From contig NZ_BAMS01000002.1 in NCBI RefSeq assembly GCF_000616095.1, positions 372,001 to 436,000 on the forward strand: a stretch of DNA of 64,000 nt. The letters run 5' to 3'. Within the stretch, counting starts at the first letter, position 1, and each line of letters opens with the position of its first letter. This document shows, one piece after another, positions 37,513 through 46,781 of this stretch. The translations under genes were made by a program, and so were the position numbers. Below the pieces are notes generated by a model, which saw only the letters and a list, made by a program, of their open reading frames with translations, was not told the DNA's origin and made no database searches. This stretch comes from Sneathiella glossodoripedis JCM 23214 (GTDB lineage: Bacteria > Pseudomonadota > Alphaproteobacteria > Sneathiellales > Sneathiellaceae).

Positions 37513-37878
37513 CTAAAACATTCCAAGGTCCAGTTTGGCGGCTTCCGACATATTATCAGGTGTCCAAGGCGGATCCCACAGAATTTCCACGTCGACCGAC
37601 TTGATACCATCAACAGGCGCCACAGCATCCTGTACCCATTTAGGGATTTCACCTGCGACAGGACATCCCGGAGCAGTCAATGTCATCCCAATATATGTAT
37701 GACCTGTTTCGTCAATATCAATGACATATACGAGGCCAAGATCATATATACTGACCGGAATTTCCGGATCAAACACGGTCCTTAAAGCCTCGACCACACC
37801 TGCCTCAAGTGGGGAAGGGCAGTCGCCTTGCTGGTGTGGCCCCGAGGGGGCGGACCTTTGTACAGCATCAACAGCCAT
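37513..37878 (-). CDS. sufT: SUF-associated MIP18/DUF59 protein SufT
   Basis: The product is 121 residues from ATG 37878, chosen because GGAGAG lies seven bases upstream; the frame continues further upstream but overlaps sufU. The DUF59 core is VFDPEIPVSIYDLGLVY and LTAPGCPVAGEIP with its conserved Cys. The family helps mature Fe-S proteins. Its position between sufU and sufA supports a role in the SUF pathway. Confidence 0.9.
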   Translation of the reverse strand: MAVDAVQRSAPSGPHQQGDCPSPLEAGVVEALRTVFDPEIPVSIYDLGLVYVIDIDETGHTYIGMTLTAPGCPVAGEIPKWVQDAVAPVDGIKSVDVEILWDPPWTPDNMSEAAKLDLGMF

Positions 37879-38335
37879 CTTTGGTCTCTCCATCATCTTT
37901 AGATTTAATGCCTGACAAGGCAGCATTTAAGGCGTGCCAGGGGAGCGTTGCGCATTTTACGCGCATGGGAAATTGTTTTACGCCGATTAGCGCTTTCATT
38001 CTATCGTCAATATCTGAATGACTCTGTGCGCTGTCATCACTGAACAGGGTTAAAAATTGCTGAAATCTGCTTTTGGCATCAGCGCAGCTAGTGCCCTTGA
38101 CCAGTTCCGTCATCATGGATGCAGACGCGATCGAGATTGCACATCCTTTTCCTTCAAAACCAACATCAGCAAGCGTTTCATCTTCACCCAGCCTGAGATA
38201 CAAAGAAACTTCATCTCCGCACAAGGGATTGTCGCCATGCCCTTCATGCGTGCAGGGAGAAATTTTCCCGAAATTTCGAGGGCTTTTGGAATGATCCAGA
38301 ATTATTTCCCGATATAGATCTTTGAGGTCTTCCAT
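37868..38335 (-). CDS. sufU: SUF Fe-S cluster assembly protein SufU/IscU-like
   Basis: The 155-residue protein has DHSKSPRNFG at the N-terminus and the three cluster or zinc cysteines in GDNPLCGDEV, EGKGCAISIASASMM and MRVKCATLPWHALNAAL. An insertion between the second and third Cys marks the SufU rather than IscU type. It accepts sulfur from SufS and serves as scaffold or sulfur shuttle. It starts immediately after the sufS stop. Confidence 0.93.
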   Translation of the reverse strand: MEDLKDLYREIILDHSKSPRNFGKISPCTHEGHGDNPLCGDEVSLYLRLGEDETLADVGFEGKGCAISIASASMMTELVKGTSCADAKSRFQQFLTLFSDDSAQSHSDIDDRMKALIGVKQFPMRVKCATLPWHALNAALSGIKSKDDGETKDGC

Positions 38336-39568
38336 CTATCTGAAAAACTCCTGAACCATTTTTATGGATTCAACCAGTGCGTCTACATCTTCTTTATTGT
38401 TGTAAAGTGCAAATGAGGCACGAACAGTGGAAGGCACGTCGTAGAAATCCATAAGTGGTTGCGCGCAATGATGCCCGACGCGAACAGCAACACCAGCCTG
38501 ATCTATGATAGTGCCAATATCATGGGGATGAATGTCATCCATCGTGAAGGAGACAATGGCTGCTTTTTGCTTTGCCTGTCCAATAATTCGAATATTGTTT
38601 AGCTTGCCAAGCTCCTGCGTTGCATAGGAAAGCAAGGATTGTTCATGGGCAGCGATCTGATCAAATCCGATTTTATTAACATAGTCGATAGCTGCACCCA
38701 AGCCGATTGCCTGAACGATCGGAGGAGTACCGGCTTCGAACTTGCTGTGGCCTGTGGCGAAAGTGGTTTTTTCAAAGGTGACGCGGTTAATCATGTCACC
38801 ACCACCCTGATAAGGCGGCATTTTTTCCAATAACTCAGCTTTACCAAACAAAACCCCAATTCCAGTCGGCGCAAAAACCTTGTGTCCGGTAAAGACGTAG
38901 AAATCCGCGTCGAGATCACGGACATCAACTTTCATGTGGGGTATCGCTTGCGATCCATCTATTAAGACAGGGATATCTTTTGAATGCGCTTTTGCAATCA
39001 ACTCTTTTACAGGATTAACAGTCCCAATTGCATTTGAAACATGCGTAATTGCGACAATTTTGGTCCTGTCGGTAAGCATCTCCTCATAGCGATCCCGCAA
39101 CAGGTCGCCATTTGTATCTATTGGTACGGCTTTTACCGTTGCACCAACACGCTCAGCGACCAATTGCCATGGTACGATATTAGAGTGGTGCTCAAGGTAG
39201 GATAACAGGATTTCGTCACCTTCACCGATTGCCATTTGTCCAAACGAGTTGGCAACGAGGTTAATCGCCTCGGTCGTGCTTTTCGTGAAAATGATTTCAT
39301 CTACACTCGCAGCGTTTAGGTGATCACGGACAGTTTCGCGGGCGCCTTCGTAAAGTTCAGTTGACTTCTGGCTAAGGTAATGGACCCCTCTGTGCACATT
39401 TGCGTATGTGTGTCTGTACGCATCCTGCACAGCATCCAGCACAGCCACTGGTTTTTGGGCGGATGCGCCGCTATCCAAAAACGTCAGCCGCTTACCGTGA
39501 ATCTTTTCCTCAAATATGGGAAAATCGCCGCGAATTTTCTCAACATCAAAAACGGTCATGTCATTCAT
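38336..39568 (-). CDS. sufS: cysteine desulfurase SufS
   Basis: This 410-residue fold-type I PLP enzyme (EC 2.8.1.7) has LSYLEHHSNIVPWQL, ITHVSNAIGTVNP, the PLP lysine in FTGHKVFAPTGIGVLFG and the catalytic Cys in VRVGHHCAQPLM. It takes sulfur from L-cysteine for cluster assembly with SufU. The start overlaps the sufD end by 8 bases. Confidence 0.96.
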   Translation of the reverse strand: MNDMTVFDVEKIRGDFPIFEEKIHGKRLTFLDSGASAQKPVAVLDAVQDAYRHTYANVHRGVHYLSQKSTELYEGARETVRDHLNAASVDEIIFTKSTTEAINLVANSFGQMAIGEGDEILLSYLEHHSNIVPWQLVAERVGATVKAVPIDTNGDLLRDRYEEMLTDRTKIVAITHVSNAIGTVNPVKELIAKAHSKDIPVLIDGSQAIPHMKVDVRDLDADFYVFTGHKVFAPTGIGVLFGKAELLEKMPPYQGGGDMINRVTFEKTTFATGHSKFEAGTPPIVQAIGLGAAIDYVNKIGFDQIAAHEQSLLSYATQELGKLNNIRIIGQAKQKAAIVSFTMDDIHPHDIGTIIDQAGVAVRVGHHCAQPLMDFYDVPSTVRASFALYNNKEDVDALVESIKMVQEFFR

Positions 39569-40847
39569 TATCTTTATTTCCCTGAGCCAACCATCCTGCC
39601 GCCTGTGTTTTTAGAAAATCCCTGACGTCATCATTGTTGATTTCATCCAGCACATCACCAAGGAATGCCTCAATCAGCATTTGTCGGGCTTGCTCTTGTT
39701 CTATACCTCTCGATTGAAGGTAAAAGAGGGCCATATCATCCAGTTCACCGGATGTCGCGCCATGACTGCATTTAACGTCATCGGCATAGATCTCAAGCTC
39801 GGGTTTGCAGGCAACCTGTGCATTGTCCGACAGGACCAGTGCTTTGCTTAACTGGTCGCCGGAAACTTTCTGAGCGTCCTCAAATATGTGGATTTTTCCT
39901 TGAAAAACACCGTGAGCGTTTTCATCAAGAACACCTTTATAGATTTGCTGACTTTTGTTTTCCGGCACGCGATGCTCGGTTACGGTCGTCGTATCACAAT
40001 GCTGGTTTCCGCGCATAAGATATGCACCATTTAAAGTACAGTCAGATCCGCGACCCAATAATGTACTTAAAAACTCATTGCGCGATAGCTTGCCACCAGT
40101 TGAAAAACTGAAATTGCTGTATGCTGCGTTAGTGTGGATGTCGACATCTGTCACAGCCAAATGATATGCATCAACACTCTCGTTCTGGTATTTGAAATGA
40201 TCCAGTTTTGCCCCATCGGAAAGAGAGATATTCGTCACCGGGTTGGAAAAATAAACTCCTGCACCTTCATGAATTTCTACAAGTGTCAGGGAGCTGTTTT
40301 TTCCCATTATCAATCTGTTTCGGATATGACGCCCCTCATCAGAGGAAGAATTTTGAAAGCGCACGGCTAAAGGTGAGGATAAAACAAAATCATCCGCAAC
40401 AGTAATGCAATAGCCATCGCGCATAAAGGCGGTGTTTAGCGCCACTAATGACCGGTTTTCATCTTCTGGCAAGCTGAAGACCGCGCCTTTTCCCAGTTCT
40501 TCACCAAGTGTGGAAATTACTATTCCATCCGGAAGTTTGTCCAGCTTGCTTTTAGACGGACTAAAAGTTCCATCTTCGAACACGATTTCATGGTCACAGG
40601 CAAATAATTTGCTTGCGAAGTTATTTGGCTCGTTGGCAGGGACAGGACCAAACCCTTTGGTCAAGGGGGCAAGGTTTGTAAAGCGCCAATCCTCAATTCT
40701 CTTGTTTGGGAAGTCAGAGCTTTTAAATTTATCAATACTTGATCTTCGCAGTGTCGATACATTGCGGTCAGTGCCACCGGGAAGATCTCCGACTGCAACT
40801 TCAAACCGATCAACATAACTCTGCGCAAGTTTGGATAGTGTCTTCAT
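39561..40847 (-). CDS. sufD: Fe-S cluster assembly protein SufD
   Basis: The 428-residue protein carries the SufB/SufD beta-helix domain: EHRVPENKSQQIYKGVLDE, KPELEIYADDVKCSHGATSG and ALFYLQSRGIEQEQARQML. SufD forms the SufBC2D scaffold with SufB and the SufC ATPase. It lies between sufC and sufS in the operon. Confidence 0.94.
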   Translation of the reverse strand: MKTLSKLAQSYVDRFEVAVGDLPGGTDRNVSTLRRSSIDKFKSSDFPNKRIEDWRFTNLAPLTKGFGPVPANEPNNFASKLFACDHEIVFEDGTFSPSKSKLDKLPDGIVISTLGEELGKGAVFSLPEDENRSLVALNTAFMRDGYCITVADDFVLSSPLAVRFQNSSSDEGRHIRNRLIMGKNSSLTLVEIHEGAGVYFSNPVTNISLSDGAKLDHFKYQNESVDAYHLAVTDVDIHTNAAYSNFSFSTGGKLSRNEFLSTLLGRGSDCTLNGAYLMRGNQHCDTTTVTEHRVPENKSQQIYKGVLDENAHGVFQGKIHIFEDAQKVSGDQLSKALVLSDNAQVACKPELEIYADDVKCSHGATSGELDDMALFYLQSRGIEQEQARQMLIEAFLGDVLDEINNDDVRDFLKTQAAGWLAQGNKDNE

Positions 40848-40885
40848 TGGTTCGTCCTTAAGGTTAGGGATAATTGATAGCGCTT

Positions 40886-41629
40886 TTAGGCCGCGCTAAT
40901 ATCCGCATATCCTTTTTCCTCAAGTTCAAGTGCGAGGGTCTTATCACCGGATTTTACAATTTTGCCATCAGACAGAACGTGAACGAAATCAGGCACGATA
41001 TAGTCGAGCAATCGTTGATAGTGTGTAATCACCAGTGCTGAACGTTCAGGACTTCTAAGGCGGTTTACGCCATCTGCCGCAATTTTAAGAGCGTCAATAT
41101 CAAGTCCTGAATCTGTTTCATCAAGAACCATGAGGCTTGGCTCAAGCAAAGACATCTGCAGAACTTCGTTTCTCTTTTTCTCACCACCAGAGAAACCAAC
41201 ATTTACGGGGCGTTTGAGCATATCGTCCTTAATGTCGAGCTCTTTTGATTTTTCCCGAACAAGCTTGAGGAACTGCATCGCGTCGAGTTCCTCTTCACCG
41301 CGAAATTTTCGCTGTGCGTTAACCGCTGTTTTCAAAAACGTGGCAGTGGCTACACCGGGAATTTCGACGGGGTACTGAAACGCCAGAAATATTCCGCTGC
41401 AAGCGCGCTCATCTGGGTCCAGTTCCAACAAATCCTTACCTTGGTATAAAACCGAACCGGATGTCACTTCATAGCCATCACGCCCTGAAAGGACATAGGA
41501 CAGGGTGCTTTTTCCCGCACCATTTGGCCCCATCACCGCGTGAACCTCTCCGGGATTAATAGTAAGGTTTATGCCTTTAAGAATTTCCTTGCCGCCAACT
41601 GTGGCGTGCAGGTCTTTGATTTCCAACAT
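40886..41629 (-). CDS. sufC: Fe-S cluster assembly ATPase SufC
   Basis: This 247-residue ABC-type ATPase has Walker [12 protein letters not shown], signature [14 protein letters not shown] and Walker [18 protein letters not shown]. There is no transmembrane partner; SufC works within the soluble SufBCD complex. Walker B and the D-loop region match SufC closely. It sits 59 bases after sufB. Confidence 0.96.
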   Translation of the reverse strand: MLEIKDLHATVGGKEILKGINLTINPGEVHAVMGPNGAGKSTLSYVLSGRDGYEVTSGSVLYQGKDLLELDPDERACSGIFLAFQYPVEIPGVATATFLKTAVNAQRKFRGEEELDAMQFLKLVREKSKELDIKDDMLKRPVNVGFSGGEKKRNEVLQMSLLEPSLMVLDETDSGLDIDALKIAADGVNRLRSPERSALVITHYQRLLDYIVPDFVHVLSDGKIVKSGDKTLALELEEKGYADISAA

Positions 41630-41688
41630 TTGATCTAGCTCTTGATCTTTAAAAATAAACTTTGTGTGTTGAACGCAATGTCGTTTGA

Positions 41689-43158
41689 TTAGCCGACACT
41701 ACCTTCCAAACTAATTCCGACAAGTTTCTGCGCTTCGACAGCAAACTCCATCGGCAGTTTCTGCAACACTTCTTTACAAAAACCGTTCACTATTAACGCC
41801 ATGCTTTCTTCTTCGGAAAGTCCTCTTTGCTGGCAATAAAATAGCTGTTCTTCACTTACCTTTGAGGTCGTTGCCTCATGCTCGATTTTGGCAGTGCGAT
41901 TTTGATTTTCGATATACGGAACCGTGTGCGCGCCGCATTTATCGCCAATCAACAGGCTGTCACAGACAGTGTGGTTTCGGGCATTTTCTGCTTTTCGGCC
42001 CATCCGCACAAGGCCGCGATATGTGCTTTGCGCCCGTCCTGCAGAGATACCTTTGGAAATGATTGTGCTGGACGTATTTTTGCCCAGATGGATCATTTTC
42101 GTGCCGGTATCGGCCTGTTGAAAGTTGTTGGTAATCGCAATGGAGTAGAACTCACCAATAGAGTTGTCCCCCTGCAGGATGCAGGATGGGTATTTCCAGG
42201 TTACTGCTGAGCCGGTTTCAACCTGTGTCCACGAAACCTTGGAATTTACTCCCCGGCAAGCAGCTCGTTTGGTAACAAAGTTGTATATACCACCTTTGCC
42301 GTTTTCATCGCCCGGATACCAGTTCTGCACCGTAGAATATTTGATTTCAGCATTGTCAAGGGCCACCAGTTCCACAACGGCGGCGTGAAGTTGATTTTCA
42401 TCGCGCATGGGAGCCGTGCAGCCTTCAAGATAGCTGACGTAACTGTCATCATCTGCAATGATCAGGGTTCTTTCAAATTGGCCGGTCTGGGCTGCATTAA
42501 TCCTGAAATAGGTGCTCAGTTCCATAGGGCAGCGAACACCCTTCGGGATGTAGACAAACGAGCCGTCAGTAAAGACCGCACAGTTAAGAGCTGAGTAAAA
42601 ATTGTCCGTATAGGGGACAACTGAACCTAAATATTTTTTGACCAGCTCAGGGTGTTTCTGGATGGCTTCGGAAATCGGGCAGAAGATAACACCTTCTTTT
42701 TCAAGCCGTTCGCGAAAGGTTGTGGCGACAGAGACACTATCAAAGACAGCATCAACAGCAACATTTGCAGCGCCTTCAACGCCAGCTAGAACTTCCTGCT
42801 CTTTCAGCGGAATACCCAGTTTGTTATAGACCTCCAGAATTTCCGGATCTACTTCGTCCAGACTTTTTAGTTTGTCTTTCTGTTTAGGGGCTGAATAGTA
42901 ATAAATGTCCTGAAAATCAATTTCGGGATAATTAACCTTTGCCCAATCCGGCTCTTCCATTTCCAGCCAGTACCGATAGGCTTTCAGGCGCCACTCGAGC
43001 ATCCATTCAGGTTCATCCTTTTTGGCGGAAATAAAACGAATGATATCTTCGTTAAGGCCTTTAGGGGCCGTTTCCGCTTCAATTTCACTGACAAAGCCGT
43101 ATTTGTACTTTTCGGATACAGATGCGACCTGTTCAACGGTTTCTTTGCTAACAACCAT
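41689..43158 (-). CDS. sufB: Fe-S cluster assembly scaffold SufB
   Basis: The 489-residue protein has family-typical length, with the N-terminal region ending in [11 protein letters not shown], and the beta-helix core with [34 protein letters not shown] and [19 protein letters not shown]. The C-terminus [20 protein letters not shown] matches SufB. It starts 3 bases after the Rrf2 regulator stop. Confidence 0.97.
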   Translation of the reverse strand: MVVSKETVEQVASVSEKYKYGFVSEIEAETAPKGLNEDIIRFISAKKDEPEWMLEWRLKAYRYWLEMEEPDWAKVNYPEIDFQDIYYYSAPKQKDKLKSLDEVDPEILEVYNKLGIPLKEQEVLAGVEGAANVAVDAVFDSVSVATTFRERLEKEGVIFCPISEAIQKHPELVKKYLGSVVPYTDNFYSALNCAVFTDGSFVYIPKGVRCPMELSTYFRINAAQTGQFERTLIIADDDSYVSYLEGCTAPMRDENQLHAAVVELVALDNAEIKYSTVQNWYPGDENGKGGIYNFVTKRAACRGVNSKVSWTQVETGSAVTWKYPSCILQGDNSIGEFYSIAITNNFQQADTGTKMIHLGKNTSSTIISKGISAGRAQSTYRGLVRMGRKAENARNHTVCDSLLIGDKCGAHTVPYIENQNRTAKIEHEATTSKVSEEQLFYCQQRGLSEEESMALIVNGFCKEVLQKLPMEFAVEAQKLVGISLEGSVG

Positions 43159-43161
43159 CTC

Positions 43162-43635
43162 TCACTCCGTAATATTGAGGCTGGTGGTCAAATTCTCTGT
43201 ACCGCGTGCCGATTTGGGCAACGGGGCAGGGGTCACACTTGTCATATCTGCAAGAGTAACTTCTTCCATCGCAGCATTAATTGCAGTGTTTATTTTCTCC
43301 CACCCGCCTCGCATGGGACAGCATTCTTCAACTGAGCAGTCATCGTGGCTTGTATCCACGCAGGATGTAACAGCCACAGGCCCTTCCAATACGCGGACTA
43401 TTTCTGCAATCGAAATTTTGGAGGGTTCTCTGTCCAGGCGATAACCACCATGAGCACCGCGAATTGAAACGAGCAAATCGTTTTTCGCAAGAAGGCGTAA
43501 AATTTTGGCGGCTGTTGGCACTTTCAGTCCTGTATATAATGACAGGTCAGGTGCCGTCATAACACGTCCTTCTATCCGTGCCATTTCGGACATGATAACA
43601 ACACCATAGTCTGTCATTTTGCTCAGTTTGATCAT
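43162..43635 (-). CDS. Rrf2-family SUF system regulator (IscR-like)
   Basis: The 157-residue protein has an N-terminal Rrf2 winged helix (MIKLSKMTDYGVVIMSEMA, LKVPTAAKILRLLAKNDLL, RGAHGGYRL). Cysteines C92, C100, C105 and C106 in the CVDTSHDDCSVEECC segment are placed to hold an Fe-S cluster, close to IscR's C92, C98 and C104. As first gene of the suf operon it probably senses Fe-S status and controls its own operon through the IscR-like box 17 bases upstream of its start. Confidence 0.92.
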   Translation of the reverse strand: MIKLSKMTDYGVVIMSEMARIEGRVMTAPDLSLYTGLKVPTAAKILRLLAKNDLLVSIRGAHGGYRLDREPSKISIAEIVRVLEGPVAVTSCVDTSHDDCSVEECCPMRGGWEKINTAINAAMEEVTLADMTSVTPAPLPKSARGTENLTTSLNITE

Positions 43636-43651
43636 TTGATTGTTTATATCG

Positions 43652-43664
43652 TACTAATTTAGTC
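43652..43664 (-). promoter_or_regulatory. IscR type 1-like operator upstream of the suf operon
   Basis: On the minus strand GACTAAATTAGTA matches the core GACTRWWWYAGTC of the E. coli type 1 IscR site at 12 of 13 positions, and a TAT follows at the expected outer position. It is 17 bases upstream of the Rrf2 start codon, a position suited to autorepression. Confidence 0.6.
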
Positions 43665-43700
43665 TGATTTCAAGGCGGTATAGCAGACAAAAATGGTCTT

Positions 43701-43734
43701 GTATACAGGAAGCTTGTAAAATATCTCTGTATAC
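43701..43734. promoter_or_regulatory. paired GTATAC inverted repeat in the suf/nucleotidyltransferase spacer
   Basis: GTATACAG at 43701-43708 and CTGTATAC at 43727-43734 form a perfect eight-base inverted repeat with an 18-base spacer. Each half contains the self-complementary GTATAC, so it could equally be two separate operators. It lies in the divergent spacer upstream of the gene starting at 43895. The binding protein is unknown. Confidence 0.35.
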
Positions 43735-43894
43735 TTGTTTTGCCTCATTAAGCGCTTGAACGTAGAATGCATCTGGATATCATGCAGGCGATTTATTACA
43801 ACGTAATCAGATTTCTCTTATTCGAGCATATATGGATTTTATTTTCCTGAACCTAACCGATGGAGAAAGCCGCAAGTTTTGGATGTAGGAATTT

Positions 43895-44985
43895 ATGAGA
43901 GCATACATACCCGATTTTCAAAATTTTCTATTGTGGCTTGAGGGGCAAAATTTTAAATACGTTATATTGAGAGAACCAGAAATTTACTCTCACGGTTTTC
44001 CAAAGCCGGGAAGCAAGCAGGACGTGGATCTGCTGGTTGATGACGACGCTCAGCGTGCGATTGAAGATAGATATGGCAAGGGCTTGAAGTGGCGCGGTGT
44101 CAAATGTGACATCTATTCTCTATCAGGCAAGGGGAAAGGGAGCTATCATGGGCACCCTTATTTTCCGGTTGATCTAGGAAAAGGATACTTAACAACCGGC
44201 GCAAATTTAAAGATTTGTTTTTTGTGCCATCTGCTCAAGACCATTATGACTCGCTCCTTTATCATATTGTGTATCAGAAAGCAGAGGGCTCCAAAATCGG
44301 ATTTGACGATGCATCTTCTTTAAAGAGCAGTAAGTATTTTCGGTCGCTGCAGGCATTATCAACAGAGCTTGGCACCTCGTTCCCTCAATGTTTGCTGGAC
44401 ATGCATCGATATCTTGTAAGTTTGGGTCTTTCTATTCCAAATGAATGGTTGCAACTTGACGTAATTGAAGCGTTCAGAAACCATCGAAAAAGTTTTTTCC
44501 AAGCCTGGTTGATGGCTCAGCAAAAAGGTGAGTTTAACTCTTTTGTAATACGCAAGACAGCTAAAACACATGGCAAGGTGGATGAAATTGTTTCTGTGAT
44601 TAAACAGAATTATGAGGTTATGTTGACAAAGGACTTGGGGCTTTGGGATCAAAAAGTCAGCGCTCGCAAGATGCGGGGTAATAAATGGCGAAACGGAGGA
44701 CCACCGATAAAGGTTGTTCTCGTGTTTGATCCGGATCCACAATCAACAAGCGAGGAGGACAGAAAAGTTCATCCTTTTGTTCTTAATAATCGCCAGTTTT
44801 TTAAAAGAGCGTATCGGGAGCAGTTTTTAAAAACAACAAAGGCGCATCGTAAGGCGAATCCGATACATTCGACAGATAATGAAGCTGAAGCGATTGGTCA
44901 TTTACCATTATTTTTCTCTGATGAAGAAACTAAGCGGATTTTAGAGCAGATCAGTGACAGGCGTCATAGAATGGGACAGAAATAG
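43895..44985 (+). CDS. uncharacterised nucleotidyltransferase-fold protein, split by a -1 frame change
   Basis: The zero frame starts at ATG 43895 (AGGA six bases upstream) and stops at 44323. Reading continues in the -1 frame from about 44209 to 44985, giving a joined product near 363 residues. The N-terminus has G39-S40 followed by DVDLLVDD, the GS...DxD pattern of polymerase-beta-type nucleotidyltransferases. The C-terminus has NPIHSTDNEAEA and LPLFFSDEE, recalling the NxxHxSD active-site region of nucleoside diphosphate kinases; this likeness is weak and by eye. The gene is followed after 3 bases by a lipopolysaccharide-kinase-like gene and a family 9 glycosyltransferase gene. A surface-polysaccharide role is inferred only from that context. 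Confidence 0.6.
44203..44209 (+). other. in-frame A AAT TTA slippery heptamer at the frame change
   Basis: The heptamer is in the zero frame (GCA AAT TTA) and fits the X XXY YYZ rule for -1 ribosomal slippage. A -1 slip here gives KDLFFVPSAQDHYD, exactly the continuation in the second frame. No clear downstream stimulatory hairpin was recognised. A lost A or G in the AAAG run would give the same picture. Confidence 0.4.
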
Positions 44986-44988
44986 AGT

Positions 44989-45789
44989 ATGAGGTCATTT
45001 AAACGTAACATTCGTCTGCAATATTCTGAATTTCGTCATCGGGTACGTATTGCCGAGATTAAATCAGAAATTTCATATCTGTATAACGATAAGATAAAGC
45101 TGGTGAGGTCTGGATCGAGGGGGGCGGATAGCATCTATGTTGCGATAGGGGACGGCGGACAAAGACTTGGTGTTCTTCGTCTCGTAAATCCGTTTCGCAA
45201 ACGTAAAAGGGCGGCTTCTGGAATGCCTTATATCGTTCTTGATGGCCCTGAGAGAGTGAAAAGGGAGCTGGAGGCGTACAGCCTTGGGGGGCCTAATAAG
45301 ATTACACCAAAAGTTATTTGGCACGCGGAAGATGCATTACTTTGTGAGTATTATGATGGATACACTTCGTTAGAATTATATAAAAAGTCTAAAATTAATG
45401 CCGTGCAATTGCTAGAAATCGGCTGGAATGCTTTGAAATCAGCTCATAATTTAGGAATACTCCACATGGATGCTTCCATTGAAAACATCCTCATATCGCG
45501 GAACTTGGAGGAGTTCAGGTTGGTTGATTTTGAGTTTGGGGCTGCCGATTTCATGACCTTTGAAGATCAGTGTGTTTATGACTATCTGAGATATTTGGAA
45601 AGCTTTCTAAAATTTCTTGAACCTCAATCATATGCAGCTCTTACGGATTTTATTCAAAGTTGTGATCTTCTAAAGCAGTTTACAGTCACGCCAGATAAAT
45701 TAAATCAACTTATGCATTCATTAATTAGATTGAAAAGAAATCAAAAGTTGCTAAGTGTGGTCGAATCCAGTTTTGGGGAAGGCTCATGA
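44989..45789 (+). CDS. lipopolysaccharide-kinase-like (protein kinase fold) protein
   Basis: The 266-residue protein has a kinase-like core: catalytic loop GILHMDASIENILI with H159, D161 and N166, and the metal-binding D180 in LVDFEFG, as in RIO/Kdo-kinase/WaaP-type phosphotransferases. The N-lobe region (DSIYVAIGDGGQRLGVLRLV) lacks an obvious VAIK lysine; R64 may occupy that place. It is rich in basic residues and lacks a signal peptide. Its position between the nucleotidyltransferase-fold gene and a glycosyltransferase, with 3-4-base junctions, points to phosphorylation of a cell-envelope sugar, but the substrate is unknown. Confidence 0.7.
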   Translation: MRSFKRNIRLQYSEFRHRVRIAEIKSEISYLYNDKIKLVRSGSRGADSIYVAIGDGGQRLGVLRLVNPFRKRKRAASGMPYIVLDGPERVKRELEAYSLGGPNKITPKVIWHAEDALLCEYYDGYTSLELYKKSKINAVQLLEIGWNALKSAHNLGILHMDASIENILISRNLEEFRLVDFEFGAADFMTFEDQCVYDYLRYLESFLKFLEPQSYAALTDFIQSCDLLKQFTVTPDKLNQLMHSLIRLKRNQKLLSVVESSFGEGS

Positions 45790-46736
45790 AACGTACTTTG
45801 TTTGTCACATCAAATCGTCTGGGTGATGCTGTATTGACTACTGGCGTTTTGGCCAAATTGCTGATAGACGAACCGGAGGTCCCGGTTACTGTTGTCTGCG
45901 GACATTTGGCGAAGGAAATTTTTGAATGCTTTGAAGGTGTTGAAAAAGTTGTTCCCATAAAAAAACGAAAATATAATCTGCATTGGCTGGATGCATTTCG
46001 TCGAATTGATGGAATTTTCTGGCATCGAATAGTTGATTTTCGTGGAAGCGGGCTCGGCTTATTGCCAACAAAACACAGACACTATTGGAAAGGTGGAAAT
46101 GATCAGCAGCACAAGTTGCTAACGAATGCACAGTTGGTCGGTGTTAATGAAGTTATCCCTCCGGTAATTCCGGTTACTGGCACAAAGATAAAAAAACCTT
46201 TCAGAATAGCCGAAGAAAATCAAGTCATTGCGATCGCCCCAACTGCAAATTTCAAGGGTAAGCAATGGCACTATGAAAACTTCATTGGGCTTGCAAGACG
46301 TTTAACCGATAAAGGCGGAATACTTCAAGGTGCCAAAATACTTGTATTGGGAGCACCTGGCGAAGAAGAACAGGCAATGCCAGTAGTTGAAGCCCTACCC
46401 AAAGATCAAGTCCTTGATTTTGTCGGAAAAACAACACCATTGGAGGCTGCTCAGCTATTATCTCAAGCAGATCTTTTTGTCGGCAATGATTCCGGATTAA
46501 TGCATACTGCTGTTGCAGTGAAAATACCATCAGTTGGTTTATTTGGAGTTGGCAAACCTACAGTATATGGCCCGTGGGGAGAGAGGTCGCTTTGTCTGGT
46601 TGGTGAGCCCGCAGGTGAAAGAATTACACGAACGGAGATACTCAACGACAAGGGTGAAGTTGAAATTCGCGAAACGTTGCCGCTTGATTATGTCCATAAA
46701 AAAGTGGAGGATTTTTATAAATCGTTATCGACTTAA
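45786..46736 (+). CDS. glycosyltransferase family 9 (heptosyltransferase-like)
   Basis: The 316-residue protein has the GT9 plan: LFVTSNRLGDAVLTTGVLAKL at the N-terminus, IAIAPTANFKGKQWHYENF where the second Rossmann domain begins, and LFVGNDSGLMHTAVAVKIPS with the DSG-x-x-H nucleotide-sugar motif. GT9 enzymes add heptose to lipopolysaccharide inner core. The start overlaps the kinase-like gene's stop as ATGA. It is probably the third gene of one envelope-glycan operon. Confidence 0.88.
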   Translation: MKRTLFVTSNRLGDAVLTTGVLAKLLIDEPEVPVTVVCGHLAKEIFECFEGVEKVVPIKKRKYNLHWLDAFRRIDGIFWHRIVDFRGSGLGLLPTKHRHYWKGGNDQQHKLLTNAQLVGVNEVIPPVIPVTGTKIKKPFRIAEENQVIAIAPTANFKGKQWHYENFIGLARRLTDKGGILQGAKILVLGAPGEEEQAMPVVEALPKDQVLDFVGKTTPLEAAQLLSQADLFVGNDSGLMHTAVAVKIPSVGLFGVGKPTVYGPWGERSLCLVGEPAGERITRTEILNDKGEVEIRETLPLDYVHKKVEDFYKSLST

Positions 46737-46781
46737 AATATTGAATGTTCTGAATAATAATAACCCAGAAAGGGAAATCAA

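Noticed and set aside
41862-42210. Overlapping plus-strand frames inside sufB
   Set aside because: They lie fully within conserved SufB coding sequence and lack ribosome-binding sites or recognisable motifs.
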